DNA of 64,000 nucleotides, taken from contig CAZMTA010000011.1 of assembly GCA_964569085.1 (NCBI GenBank), forward strand, positions 1-64,000, given 5' to 3'. Each line of letters starts with the position of its first letter. The first letter of the stretch is position 1. Below the pieces are notes generated by a model, which was not told where the DNA came from, ran no database searches, and saw only the letters and a list, made by a program, of their open reading frames with translations. Below are positions 50,137-59,121 of this stretch, in pieces. The DNA comes from JAJCZZ01 sp964569085 (lineage in GTDB: Bacteria; Gemmatimonadota; Gemmatimonadetes; Longimicrobiales; Gaopeijiaceae). A program made the position numbers and the translations under genes.

Positions 50137-51285
50137 ATGGTGAAGGCTGAGCGGGGACTGTTCGAGGTGCGGCAGGGGCGCCCGGTGCTGGTCACCGGAG
50201 GCCCCGGCGAGCGCCCGGTGGTCCTGGCGCCCGTGGAGGGTCTGACGCCCGACGTGGTCGAGTCCCTCGCCGCGTGGGGCCACGGCGGCCCACGGCTGCT
50301 CGTCACCCGCCACCGGGCGTCGGCCATGGGCATCGGGGCGACCGCCAACGGCACGTCCAACGGCGCCTCGGCGGGCGCGACCGCCTGGTCCGTCCCCCTG
50401 GGCGACGAGGTGGACCCCGCCCGGGCCTTCCGCCTGGCCACCGAGCCGGGGGCCGCGCCTCCGGATCCGACGGGAGCCCGGCCGTGTGGCCGGCTCGAGG
50501 AGGCCGGGCTGCTGCTGGCGCGGCTCGGGCGCCTCCTCCCGGCCCTGGTGGCCGTGGAGGCCGACCCGGACTCGCATTCGCCCGTCGACGAGGCCGTCCA
50601 CGACGGGATCCTCCTGGCGGTCCCCGCCGACGAGATCGAGGCGCTGGCCGCGGCGCCCGGCCTGGAGGTGGCCCACGTGAGCGAGGCCCCCGTTCCCCTA
50701 CCGGAGACCGAGAACGCACGCTTCCTCCTCTTCCGGGAGACGCGGGGCTTCTTCGAGCACGTGGCCATCGTCATCGGGGAGCCGGAGGACTGGCCGGACC
50801 CCGTGCCGGTTCGCCTCCACTCCGCCTGCCTCACCGGGGACCTCTTCGGGAGCCTGCGCTGCGACTGCGGCGAGCAGCTCCACACGAGCCTCCGCTCCAT
50901 GGCGGAGGCAGGGGGCGGCGTGCTCCTCTACCTGGAGCAGGAGGGGCGGGGGATCGGCCTCGGCAACAAGCTCCGGGCCTACTCCCTCCAGGAGGAGGGG
51001 CTCGACACCGTCGACGCCGACGGGTCGCTGGGCTTCGGCGCGGACGAGCGCCGCTACGGCTCGGCGGTGGAGATCCTGCACCGCCTGGGCATCCGGCGGG
51101 TGCGGCTGCTGACGAACAACCCCGACAAGCTCCAGGCCGTGAGGGACGGCGGGATCGAGGTGGTGGAGCGCCAGCCGCTCCACGGGACGCTCACCCGCCA
51201 CAACCTCCCCTACGTGCGGGCCAAGATCCGCCGGTCGGGGCACTGGCTCGAGGAGATGCTCGCCCGGGCCATCCCCGGGGACTGA
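50137..51285 (+). CDS. GTP cyclohydrolase II (RibA) with degenerate RibB-like N-terminal domain
   Basis: RibA opens GTP to the diaminopyrimidine that starts riboflavin and related pathways. Residues about 200-382 carry the zinc Cys set CLTGDLFGSLRCDC (C231, C242, C244) and the active EQEGRGIGL (about 268-276), then RYGSAVEILHRLGI and TNNPDKLQA. The first about 190 residues align only in general order with DHBP synthase RibB. The ENEGD- and RPGH-type catalytic blocks are missing, so this half is probably inactive. It may supply the reductase and hydrolase of the neighbouring cluster or plain riboflavin synthesis. Confidence 0.9.
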   Translation: MVKAERGLFEVRQGRPVLVTGGPGERPVVLAPVEGLTPDVVESLAAWGHGGPRLLVTRHRASAMGIGATANGTSNGASAGATAWSVPLGDEVDPARAFRLATEPGAAPPDPTGARPCGRLEEAGLLLARLGRLLPALVAVEADPDSHSPVDEAVHDGILLAVPADEIEALAAAPGLEVAHVSEAPVPLPETENARFLLFRETRGFFEHVAIVIGEPEDWPDPVPVRLHSACLTGDLFGSLRCDCGEQLHTSLRSMAEAGGGVLLYLEQEGRGIGLGNKLRAYSLQEEGLDTVDADGSLGFGADERRYGSAVEILHRLGIRRVRLLTNNPDKLQAVRDGGIEVVERQPLHGTLTRHNLPYVRAKIRRSGHWLEEMLARAIPGD

Positions 51286-51327
51286 GCGCACCGGGGTCGG
51301 CGGGAAGGGGAACCGGCGGCGGGAGAA

Positions 51328-51350
51328 GCGGCGGGCTCCGGACCCGCCGC
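51328..51350. terminator. Possible bidirectional hairpin between ribA and a lipoprotein gene
   Basis: Arms 51328-51335 and 51343-51350 form an 8-bp GC stem in the 79-bp convergent gap. No T-run is seen on either side. Confidence 0.35.
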
Positions 51351-51364
51351 CGGGAGGGCCCTCC

Positions 51365-51745
51365 TCAGCGGATCGTGACGCTCGTCAGGTCCAGGTTGGC
51401 TTCCACGACGACGCGGATGACGTCCCCGGGGTTGAACTGGATCCGCCGGCTCATGTAGGTCCGGCTCGAACCGATGGGGTCCACCAGGATCTGGAGCTCG
51501 AACCCGCTGACGGTGCGGGGGAGCGCGAAGGAGGCGGTCTGCGTGGTGCCGACGTCGCCGAGGCGGAAGTCGGCCCCTCCGGAGACCGCGTTCACCGTGA
51601 TCCTCTGGCTGTTGAAGTTCTCGACCTGGATGCGGGTCGCCTGTTCGTCCCTGGCGTCCCAGTCGAGGCCGCCCGACGAGGCGCAGGCGGTGGTGAGGAA
51701 GGCGAGCGCCAGAGTGGCGACGGTCGCCCGGGCTACGGGGGTCAT
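51365..51745 (-). CDS. Small predicted lipoprotein of unknown function
   Basis: The protein has 126 aa. The signal ends LTTAC with the lipidated Cys at residue 21. The rest is all-beta in character (ATRIQVENFNSQRITVNAV, FELQILVDPIGSSRTYMSRRI). There is no named domain. AGGAGG lies a few bases upstream of the ATG (minus strand). Such small beta lipoproteins are common in this lineage; the function is unknown. Confidence 0.8.
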   Translation of the reverse strand: MTPVARATVATLALAFLTTACASSGGLDWDARDEQATRIQVENFNSQRITVNAVSGGADFRLGDVGTTQTASFALPRTVSGFELQILVDPIGSSRTYMSRRIQFNPGDVIRVVVEANLDLTSVTIR

Positions 51746-51862
51746 GGGTCCTCCTGGACGGCGGGATCAGGGGCCCGCGACGGCGGCGCGTCCGCGTCGC
51801 CGGCCCGTCTCGTCAGATCAGCAAAACCCGTTCCATCCGGACGCCGCCCGGGCAGGACGCCC

Positions 51863-53245
51863 TCAGCGGGTGGCGCCGGCCCGGTCGACCCACCCCGCGC
51901 GGCCCGACGGCGCCTGCACGTAGAGGTACGCTCCGAAGCGGCCGAGGACGTCCAACCGGGCGCCGGGAGCCAGCTCCTCCATGACCGGCGCGGAGCCGTC
52001 GGGCGCGGCGCGCACCGGCTCGGCCGCGCGGGTCAGCCGGGTGTCCACCGGCCGGTCCGTGGCCTCGGTCAGCCGGGCCGCCACGAAGCCGCTCCGGCCG
52101 TCGGGGAGGCGCACCCGGTACCACCCGCCCGAGGCCCCCAGGACCCGCACCGGGGCGTGCTCGTCCAGCTCCCCCACCACGACCGCGTCCGTCCCGGGGG
52201 CTCCGCGGAGGCGGGTCCCGCCGTCCTCCAGCCGCATCCACGCGCCCAGCCGGCCCACGTCGGCGGTGCGGGCCTCCAGGGAGCCCCGGGGGCGACGGAT
52301 GAAGGGATCGGGGTCCACCGGGCCCTCCCCGCGGCGGTAGATGCCGAAGTGGAGGTGGGGCGGGGTGGTGCGGGCGTTCCCGCTGTTGCCCACGAACCCC
52401 AGGGTGTCCCCGGGCGACACCCGGTCCCCGTCGGCCACGACCTGGCTGTCCAGGTGGGCGTAGTAGATGCTCGCGCCGCGGGCGGCGTCCCGCAGCCAGA
52501 CCACCTTCCCGCCCAGGTTGGTGACCTCCACGCGCCGGACCGTCGCCTCGGAGGTGGCCACCACCGGCGTCCCCCGGGGCGCGAAGATGTCCACGCCGTG
52601 GTGGGAGCGGCGCCCGCCGTCGCGGTCGGCGCCGAAGAAGCTCTGGATGGCGTCGGTGTCGTGGCCGTCCACCGGGAAGGCGAGCTGGGCCTCGAGGCGC
52701 AGGGTGACGTCCCACCGTCCGCCCCGCAGGAGCTCGGGCTGGATCCGCAGCACGTACTCCCCGGCCCGGGCGGGCTCGTGGACGAGGGTGCGGTCGAGGG
52801 AGTCGGTGGAGAGGACCGGCCGCAGCGGGTCCCCGGGGTCGTCCGCCACCCGGAAGAGGTCCAGGAAGACCCGCGCCTCCTCCCCGCTCTCCACCGACGC
52901 GTCCACGGTGAGCCGCTGGCCCCGACCCACCCGGAAGCGGTAGCCCACGGCCTCGGGCTCGTCCGGGGTGATGAACCCCGCCTCGGAGAAGGGGAGGGAG
53001 ACCGCCACGGGCTCCTCCAGGGCCCGGTTGCCCGCGGCGACCCACTCCCGACCCAGGGCCGACCCGACCAGGCCCGCCTCCGCCAGGGACGCCCGGTAGG
53101 CCTCGTGGGGCGTGAGGTCGCGGAATCGGTCCTCGAGCTGCTCCAGCTCCTCGCACGCCGCCAGCGCCAGGGCCGTCCCGGCCAGCGCCAGGAGCGCCAG
53201 GAGACGGGGGACGGGGCGGGGGAGCGGAAGGCGTCGGGCGCGCAT
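51863..53245 (-). CDS. M23 peptidase (LytM) lipoprotein with SH3-like repeats
   Basis: The protein has 460 aa. The lipobox ALAAC places the lipidated Cys at residue 31. Residues about 60-210 hold a beta-rich pre-peptidase-like region. The M23 zinc endopeptidase domain has HHGVDIFAPRGTPV (about 218-231) with the zinc His/Asp pair, and PPHLHFGIYRRG (about 295-306) with the HxH. Two SH3-type wall-binding domains follow (about 335-395 and 402-460). It should cut peptidoglycan cross-bridges or activate amidases at the envelope. Its promoter must lie in the divergent gap upstream. Confidence 0.92.
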   Translation of the reverse strand: MRARRLPLPRPVPRLLALLALAGTALALAACEELEQLEDRFRDLTPHEAYRASLAEAGLVGSALGREWVAAGNRALEEPVAVSLPFSEAGFITPDEPEAVGYRFRVGRGQRLTVDASVESGEEARVFLDLFRVADDPGDPLRPVLSTDSLDRTLVHEPARAGEYVLRIQPELLRGGRWDVTLRLEAQLAFPVDGHDTDAIQSFFGADRDGGRRSHHGVDIFAPRGTPVVATSEATVRRVEVTNLGGKVVWLRDAARGASIYYAHLDSQVVADGDRVSPGDTLGFVGNSGNARTTPPHLHFGIYRRGEGPVDPDPFIRRPRGSLEARTADVGRLGAWMRLEDGGTRLRGAPGTDAVVVGELDEHAPVRVLGASGGWYRVRLPDGRSGFVAARLTEATDRPVDTRLTRAAEPVRAAPDGSAPVMEELAPGARLDVLGRFGAYLYVQAPSGRAGWVDRAGATR

Positions 53246-53387
53246 GCGGGCTCGGTGGGAGGGAAAGGGAGGGTCCGGACGTCCCTACGCGGCCCGGGGG
53301 AGGCGGGTTCCCGGCACGTTGGACACGGACGAATGGAGGGCCGGCGTGGCCCGGGGGCAAGCGACGGGCCCCGCACGCCCCGTCGGA

Positions 53388-53416
53388 TTGAGGGCGCGGC
53401 TCGATCCGGTTAACTT
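53388..53416 (+). promoter_or_regulatory. Promoter of the radical SAM-der-plsY-gpsA series
   Basis: TTGAGG (53388-53393) and TAACTT (53411-53416) are 17 bp apart in the 237-bp divergent gap (53246-53482). A GGAAGG ribosome binding site lies 6 bp before the GTG at 53483. The M23-side half of the gap shows nothing clear. Confidence 0.6.
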
Positions 53417-53482
53417 TTCAGGCTGCCCTTTGGCACCCGGGACCGGCCTCCGCCGCGTCCCGTCCACCCGGGAAGGTCCGCC

Positions 53483-54754
53483 GTGGTCCGCATCGCAGAG
53501 ATCGAATCCGGAAGCATCGCCGACGAGCTCCGTCTGGAGATCGGCACGCGCGTGGTGCGCATCAACGGCGAGCGGGTGCGCGACGGCATCGACCTCACCT
53601 TCCTCCTCTCGGACACCGAGCTCGAGCTCGAGACCGAGTCCCCGGGGGGCGAGCGGGTCATCTACGACATCGAGCGCGACCCCGGTACCCCCGTGGGCAT
53701 CGTGCCCGAGCCGGACACCATCCGGGAATGCGCCAACAAGTGCGTGTTCTGCTTCATCGACGGGAACCCGAAGGACGTGCGGGACAGCCTCTGGCTGCGG
53801 GACGACGACTTCCGCCTCTCCTTCACCTACGGGAGCTACGTCACCCTCACCAACCTGGGCCCCAAGGGGCTCCAGCGCCTGGTGGACCAGCGTATCTCCC
53901 CGCTCTACGTGAGCGTGCACGCCACCGAGCCCGAGGTCCGACGCCGCCTCCTGGTGAACGACCGGGCCGGGCTCATCATGGACCAGCTCCGCCTCCTCCT
54001 GGACGCCGGGCTCGAGGTCCATACCCAGGTCGTGCTCTGCCCCGAGTGGAACGACGGCGAGCACCTCCACCGCACCATCGAGGACCTCTGGGCCATGGGG
54101 GAGGGGATCGCGTCCCTCTCGGTGGTCCCGGTGGGCCTCACCAAGTACAACGTGAACCGACCGGTGCGGCCCCTGGAGCCCCATGAGGCCGCCCGGGCCA
54201 TCGCCCAGGTGGACGACGCCAGGGCGAGGGCGCTGGGCGAGCGGGGCTTCGGCTGGTGCTACGCCGCCGACGAGATGTACCTCATCGCCGGCGGGGACAT
54301 CCCCGGAACCGCGTACTACGACGACGGCGCCCTCCACGAGAACGGCGTGGGCGCCGTGCGCAAGTTCGTGGACGACTTCGACGCCGGGCTTCCGGGCGTG
54401 CCCCGGCTCGACGGTCGACGGCTCCGCCTGGTGACGGGCCGCTCCATGGCGCCCTTCCTGGAGGAGCGCGCCCCGCGCCTGGCCGAGGCCACCGGCGCCG
54501 AGGTGGACGTGGTGCGGGTCACCAACCGCTTCTACGGCGCGTCGGTGACCATCGCCGGGCTCCTGGGCGGCGAGGACATGCTGACCGACCTGGGCGAGGC
54601 CCGGGACGGGGACGTCGTGATCCTTCCCGCCGAGGCCCTCAACGCCGACGGGCTCTTCATCGACTCCGTCCCCCTGGACGACTTCAAGAAAGCCCAGAGC
54701 CCGGCCACGGTGCTCACCGGCTACGAGATCACCGAAGCGCTGGAGTCCCTGTGA
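53483..54754 (+). CDS. DUF512 radical SAM protein with N-terminal PDZ-like domain
   Basis: The protein has 423 aa. The N-terminal 70 residues are PDZ-like (IESGSIADELRLEIGTRVVRING). The radical SAM cluster motif is CANKCVFCF near residues 83-91. The DUF512 region with GASVTIAGLLGGEDML lies in the C-terminal half. This pair of domains commonly stands next to der in bacteria. The substrate is unknown. The GTG is preceded by GGAAGG. The stop overlaps the der GTG (GTGA), so the two are translationally coupled. Confidence 0.9.
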   Translation: MVRIAEIESGSIADELRLEIGTRVVRINGERVRDGIDLTFLLSDTELELETESPGGERVIYDIERDPGTPVGIVPEPDTIRECANKCVFCFIDGNPKDVRDSLWLRDDDFRLSFTYGSYVTLTNLGPKGLQRLVDQRISPLYVSVHATEPEVRRRLLVNDRAGLIMDQLRLLLDAGLEVHTQVVLCPEWNDGEHLHRTIEDLWAMGEGIASLSVVPVGLTKYNVNRPVRPLEPHEAARAIAQVDDARARALGERGFGWCYAADEMYLIAGGDIPGTAYYDDGALHENGVGAVRKFVDDFDAGLPGVPRLDGRRLRLVTGRSMAPFLEERAPRLAEATGAEVDVVRVTNRFYGASVTIAGLLGGEDMLTDLGEARDGDVVILPAEALNADGLFIDSVPLDDFKKAQSPATVLTGYEITEALESL

Positions 54755-56073
54755 GCCGTCGCCTTCCCGTGGTGGCCGTCGTGGGACGGCCGAACGTGGG
54801 CAAATCCACCCTCTTCAACCGCGTGATCGGCAAGCGGGTGGCCATCGTCGACGACCAGCCCGGCGTGACCCGGGACCGGAACTTCGCCCGGGCCGACTGG
54901 ACCGGGCACCCCTTCTACGTCGTGGACACCGGCGGCGTGGTGGAGGGGAGCGACGAGGGGATGGACCAGGCCGTGCGCACCCAGGCCATGGCCGCCGTGG
55001 AGGAGGCGGACGTGCTCTGCCTGGTGGTGGACGGGAAGACCGGCGTCCACCCCCTGGACGAGAAGCTGGCCGAGGTCCTGCGAAAGTCCGAGAAGCCCAC
55101 CCTCCTGGTGGTCAACAAGGTGGACAACCTCCCCGACGACCTGCGGCACCACGACTTCTGGTCGCTGGGCATGGGGGAGCCGCTCCCCGTGAGCGCCATC
55201 TCCGGAAAGGGCTCCGGAGACCTCCTCGACCGCGTCGTGGAGGCGTTCCCCGAGGAGGAGGAGGAGCCCGAGGAGGAGGGGATCGTCCGCGTGGCGGTGG
55301 TGGGCAAGCCCAACGTCGGGAAGTCCTCCTTCATCAACCGGCTCCTGGGTGAGGAGCGCATGGTGGTGAGCGACGTGGCGGGCACGACCCGGGACCCCGT
55401 GGACACCCCCTTCCGCTACCACGGACGCCAGCTCGTCTTCGTGGACACCGCCGGCCTGCGCCGCCAGAGCAAGGTCTCGGACCAGCTCGAGTACTACTCG
55501 GCGCTCCGCACCGAGCGCGTGGTGCGGGAGGCCGACGTCTGCGTGCTCCTCGTGGACGCCACCGAGGAGCTCCACCACCAGGACATCCGCATCGCGGACA
55601 AGGCGTGGAAGCAGGGCTCGGGGCTCATCCTCCTGGCCAACAAGTGGGACCTGGTGGAGAAGGAGACGCTCACCGCGCCCCACTGGCAGAAGGCCGTGGC
55701 CCAGCGGGTCCCCTTCCTGGCCTGGGTGCCGTTCCTCTTCGTGTCGGCCCTCACCGGCCAGCGCATCCGCAAGGTCCTGGACCTCATCATGGAGGTCCAC
55801 GAGGAGCGCCGGCGCCGCATCGACACCGCCGAGGTCAACGAGGTCCTCCGGGCCCTGGTCGGACGTCAGCCGCCGCCCCACCACCGGGGCCGGCCGGTGA
55901 AGCTCAAGTACGCCACCCAGGTCACCACCGCCCCGCCCACCTTCGCGGTCTTCACCAACTACCCGAAGGCGGTGCCGGCCCACTATGTTCGGTACCTGAA
56001 CAACGGATTCCGCGAGGCGTGGGGGTTCCACGGGAGCCCCATGCGCATCAGCCTCCGAAGCTCCCGGGACTGA
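54751..56073 (+). CDS. der: Ribosome biogenesis GTPase Der (EngA)
   Basis: Der is a double GTPase required for 50S assembly. The GTG at 54751 gives 440 aa; the frame extends upstream only as a shadow of the radical SAM gene. GTPase domain 1 has GRPNVGKST (about 12-20), DTGG, NKVD; domain 2 has GKPNVGKSS (about 185-193), DTAGLRRQ, NKWD. A KH-like domain closes the protein. An acidic EEEEEPEEEG linker joins the two GTPase domains. Confidence 0.96.
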   Translation: MSRRLPVVAVVGRPNVGKSTLFNRVIGKRVAIVDDQPGVTRDRNFARADWTGHPFYVVDTGGVVEGSDEGMDQAVRTQAMAAVEEADVLCLVVDGKTGVHPLDEKLAEVLRKSEKPTLLVVNKVDNLPDDLRHHDFWSLGMGEPLPVSAISGKGSGDLLDRVVEAFPEEEEEPEEEGIVRVAVVGKPNVGKSSFINRLLGEERMVVSDVAGTTRDPVDTPFRYHGRQLVFVDTAGLRRQSKVSDQLEYYSALRTERVVREADVCVLLVDATEELHHQDIRIADKAWKQGSGLILLANKWDLVEKETLTAPHWQKAVAQRVPFLAWVPFLFVSALTGQRIRKVLDLIMEVHEERRRRIDTAEVNEVLRALVGRQPPPHHRGRPVKLKYATQVTTAPPTFAVFTNYPKAVPAHYVRYLNNGFREAWGFHGSPMRISLRSSRD

Positions 56074-56113
56074 GACGCGCCCGGAGCGCCCCCGACTCCC
56101 ACCGAGGAACCGG

Positions 56114-56785
56114 ATGAACGTCGCCCTCCTCGCTCTCTCCTATCTCCTGGGCGCCACCCCCACGAGCTACTGGGCGGGGAAGGCGGCGCAGGGCATCGAC
56201 CTCCGCGAGCACGGCTCCGGCAACCTCGGCGCCACCAACAGCTTCCGGGTCCTGGGATGGCGCTGGGCCGCCCCGGTCATGATCGTGGACGTGGCCAAGG
56301 GCTTCGTGCCGGTGTGGTTCTTCCCCCACATCACCGGCGCCGGGATGGGGTGGACGCTGGCCTTCGGGGCCGCCGCCATCGTGGGCCACATCTCCTCGTT
56401 CTGGGTGGGCTTCCGGGGCGGAAAGGGGGTCGCCACCAGCGCCGGGGTCTTCGCGGCCCTCGCGCCCACCGCCGTCCTCGGCGCCTTCGTGGTGTGGCTC
56501 GTCGTGGCCCTGAGCACCCGCTACGTCTCCCTCGGCTCGATCATGGCCGCCCTCTCCCTCCCCGCGCTGGTGGTGTTCACCGCGCCGCCCGGGGATCGGA
56601 GCTCCGGCCTCTTCCTCTTCACCAGCGCCCTCGCGGCCTTCGTGATCTGGAAGCACCGCAGCAACATCCAGCGCCTCCTGGCCGGCGAGGAGAACCGCTT
56701 CGGGCGGCCGGGGGCCGATCCCCCGGAGCCCGAGCCGACCCACCACCTCGTCCAGGGAGGAGAGGGCGGGGGAGAGGGCCGATGA
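56114..56785 (+). CDS. plsY: Glycerol-3-phosphate acyltransferase PlsY
   Basis: PlsY makes lysophosphatidate from acyl-phosphate and glycerol-3-phosphate at the inner membrane. It has 223 aa and about five membrane helices. The conserved loops are GSGNLGATNSFRVLG (about residues 35-49), GHISSFWVGFRGGKGVATSAG (about 93-113) and KHRSNIQRLLAGEENRF near the end. A short charged tail is added. It overlaps gpsA by 4 bp (ATGA), and gpsA supplies its substrate, so the pair forms a phospholipid precursor unit. Confidence 0.95.
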   Translation: MNVALLALSYLLGATPTSYWAGKAAQGIDLREHGSGNLGATNSFRVLGWRWAAPVMIVDVAKGFVPVWFFPHITGAGMGWTLAFGAAAIVGHISSFWVGFRGGKGVATSAGVFAALAPTAVLGAFVVWLVVALSTRYVSLGSIMAALSLPALVVFTAPPGDRSSGLFLFTSALAAFVIWKHRSNIQRLLAGEENRFGRPGADPPEPEPTHHLVQGGEGGGEGR

Positions 56786-57789
56786 CGACCCGGATCTCGG
56801 TGATCGGATCCGGCGCGTGGGGCACGGCGCTGGCCGTCCTCCTCTCCAAGAAGGGCCACGATGTCGTCGTCTGGTGCCACGAGCCCCACGTGGCCGAGGC
56901 CATCCGCGAGAAGGGGACCAACCCCTACCTGGAGGGCGTGCGGCTCCCCGAGGCGCTGCGCGCCACCACCTCCATGGCCGAAGCGGTGGCCGGCGCCGGG
57001 GTCGTGCTCTCGGTCAGCCCCTCCCAGTTCGTGGGCCGCGTCATGGCCGAAGCGGCGCCCCACGTGGCCGACGACGCCGTGGTGGTGAGCGCCTCCAAGG
57101 GCATCGAGATCGCCACCCTACGGCGCATGGACGAGGTCCTGGACGAGGTGCTCCCGGCCCGGGTCATGGAGCGCTTCTCGGTGCTCTCCGGCCCCTCCTT
57201 CGCCGCGGAGGTCGCCAAGGAGGCCCCCACCGCCGTGGTGGCGGCCTCCCGGACCCCCGAGGCCGGGCGCCGGGTCCAGGAGGTCTTCCAGACCGACTAC
57301 TTCCGGGTCTACACCAACCCCGACGTGGTGGGGGTGGAGCTGGGCGGAGCCCTCAAGAACGTGGTGGCGCTGGCGGCGGGAGTGGCCGCCGGCCTCGGTT
57401 TCGGCCACAATACCATGGCGGCGCTCATCACCCGGGGCCTCGCGGAGATGCGACGGCTGGGCGTGGCGCTGGGAGCCCGGAAGGAGACCTTCGCGGGGCT
57501 GGCCGGCATGGGGGACCTGGTGCTCACGTGCACCGGCGACCTGAGCCGGAACCGCACCGTGGGGTTCCGGCTCGGCGCCGGCGAGACGCTGGAGGAGATC
57601 CTCGGCGACATGAGCGCGGTGGCCGAGGGGGTCAAGACGGCGGAAGCGGTGAAGGAGCTGGCGAGGCGGCACGAGGTGGAGATGCCCATCACCGAGCAGG
57701 TGAACGCCATCGTCCACGGAGAGAGCAGCCCGGCGGAGGCGCTGCGCACGCTCATGCTCCGGGATCCCAAGCCGGAGGAGTGGTCGTGA
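56782..57789 (+). CDS. gpsA: NAD(P)-dependent glycerol-3-phosphate dehydrogenase GpsA
   Basis: GpsA reduces dihydroxyacetone phosphate to sn-glycerol-3-phosphate. It has 335 aa from the ATG at 56782. The Rossmann motif is VIGSGAWGTALAVLL (about residues 7-21). SGPSFAAEV, then GALKNVVALAAGVAAGLGFGHNT (with the catalytic Lys), and GLAGMGDLVLTCT are the family blocks. Directly after plsY in the operon, it feeds phospholipid and lipoprotein synthesis. Confidence 0.96.
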   Translation: MTTRISVIGSGAWGTALAVLLSKKGHDVVVWCHEPHVAEAIREKGTNPYLEGVRLPEALRATTSMAEAVAGAGVVLSVSPSQFVGRVMAEAAPHVADDAVVVSASKGIEIATLRRMDEVLDEVLPARVMERFSVLSGPSFAAEVAKEAPTAVVAASRTPEAGRRVQEVFQTDYFRVYTNPDVVGVELGGALKNVVALAAGVAAGLGFGHNTMAALITRGLAEMRRLGVALGARKETFAGLAGMGDLVLTCTGDLSRNRTVGFRLGAGETLEEILGDMSAVAEGVKTAEAVKELARRHEVEMPITEQVNAIVHGESSPAEALRTLMLRDPKPEEWS

Positions 57790-57914
57790 GCGCGAACGGA
57801 GGGCGCGGCCCGGATGCCCGCGCCCGCGGACGACGTCGCTGGCCGTCCCGGCCGGCGTGGGATCCGGCCACGGGCCGCATCCGCTGGTGGAGTCCCGACG
57901 GACGAGGAGAGGTC

Positions 57915-58283
57915 ATGCAGGAGCCCATCGCGAAGAAGGCGTACTACTCCATCGGCGAGGTCTGCGACCTCACCGGGCTCAAGCCCCACGTGCTCCGCTA
58001 CTGGGAGACCCAGTTCGACGTCCTCAGCCCCAACAAGAACCGCGCGGGCAACCGGGTCTTCCGCCCCAAGGAGATCGAGCTGATCCTCCTGGTGAAGCAC
58101 CTCCTCTACGAGAAGAAGTACACCATCGAGGGGGCCAACGAGCGCCTGGCGGAGATGCGGGCCGAGGGCCAGCTCGAGGAGGAGCGCCAGGAGGTCCTGG
58201 AGCCCGAGTTCCTCGAGCGCATGAAGGAGGAGCTGCGCGAGCTGCGCGAGCTCCTGACCCCGCCCGGCTCCGCCGACGCCTGA
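57915..58283 (+). CDS. MerR-family DNA-binding regulator
   Basis: The protein has 122 aa. Residues about 10-75 form the winged HTH (YYSIGEVCDLTGLKPHVLRYWETQF, NRVFRPKEIELI). A short charged coiled coil to the end suits dimerisation; there is no ligand-binding domain and no Cys. The ATG at 57915 has GGAGAGG a few bases upstream. An in-frame GTG at 57786 overlapping gpsA would add 43 basic residues and cannot be fully excluded. Targets are unknown. MerR-only proteins like this are widespread in Bacteroidetes/Gemmatimonadota relatives. Confidence 0.85.
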   Translation: MQEPIAKKAYYSIGEVCDLTGLKPHVLRYWETQFDVLSPNKNRAGNRVFRPKEIELILLVKHLLYEKKYTIEGANERLAEMRAEGQLEEERQEVLEPEFLERMKEELRELRELLTPPGSADA

Positions 58284-58371
58284 CCGCCCTCCCGGGCCGG
58301 ACCGCCCCACCCGGGGCGCGTGAGCCGACACCCGGACGATCCCACGACCCCCACCCGCACGCCGGGCCTCC

Positions 58372-59121
58372 ATGAACATCCTCTGCACCAACGACGACGG
58401 CTACCTGGCCACGGGCATCGGCGTCCTGGCCGAGGCCAGCGCCGAGCTGGGCTCCGTCACGGTGGTGGCGCCGGACCGCGAGCAGAGCGCCACCAGCCAC
58501 TCGCTGACCCTCCACCACCCCCTGCGGGCCCGCCGGAGCACCGACGGCGCCTGGATGGTGGACGGCACCCCCACGGACTGCGTCCTGCTCGCCGTCCATT
58601 CCCTCCTGGAGGACCGCCCCGACGTGTGCGTCTCCGGGGTGAACCACGGACCGAACATGGGCGAGGACGTCCTCTACTCGGGCACCGTGGCCGCGGCGAT
58701 GGAGGCCACGGTCCTGGGAATCCCGGCGGTGGCGTTCTCCTACACCGGGGACAAGTACGAGGAGCTGGAGGGATGGCAGGCGGTCGTGGGGCGCATCCTG
58801 GCCGACATCCTGGAGCAGCCCTCGTTCCCGGAGCACACGCTCTTCAACGTGAACCTCCCGGGCTGCGCGCCCGACGAGGTCCGGGGCGTCCGGGTCACCT
58901 CCCTGGGGCGGCGCCGCTACTCCGAGTCCATCACGCGGGACCTGGACCCCTCGGGGCGGGAGTACTTCTGGATCGGGGGCGGCTCCGTGGAGTGGAAGGG
59001 CCCCGCCGACTCCGACTTCCAGGCCGTGCAGGACGGATACGTCTCGGTCACGCCGCTCCACCTCGACCTCACCAACTACGAGCTTCTAGAGGAGATCCGC
59101 GGGTGGAACCTGGCCCTCTGA
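58372..59121 (+). CDS. surE: 5'-nucleotidase SurE
   Basis: SurE is a metal-dependent survival-protein phosphatase for nucleoside monophosphates. It has 249 aa. The metal-binding N-terminus is ILCTNDDGYLATG (NDD near residues 6-8), SATSHSLTL supplies the Ser, and VSGVNHGPNMGEDVLYSGTVAAAMEA is the family signature. The partner pcm follows with a 19-bp overlap, the classic surE-pcm pair. Confidence 0.95.
   Translation: MNILCTNDDGYLATGIGVLAEASAELGSVTVVAPDREQSATSHSLTLHHPLRARRSTDGAWMVDGTPTDCVLLAVHSLLEDRPDVCVSGVNHGPNMGEDVLYSGTVAAAMEATVLGIPAVAFSYTGDKYEELEGWQAVVGRILADILEQPSFPEHTLFNVNLPGCAPDEVRGVRVTSLGRRRYSESITRDLDPSGREYFWIGGGSVEWKGPADSDFQAVQDGYVSVTPLHLDLTNYELLEEIRGWNLAL

Noticed and set aside
57786..57914. 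43-residue N-terminal extension of the MerR gene
   Set aside because: The extension is basic and low-complexity, and the inner ATG has a good ribosome binding site.
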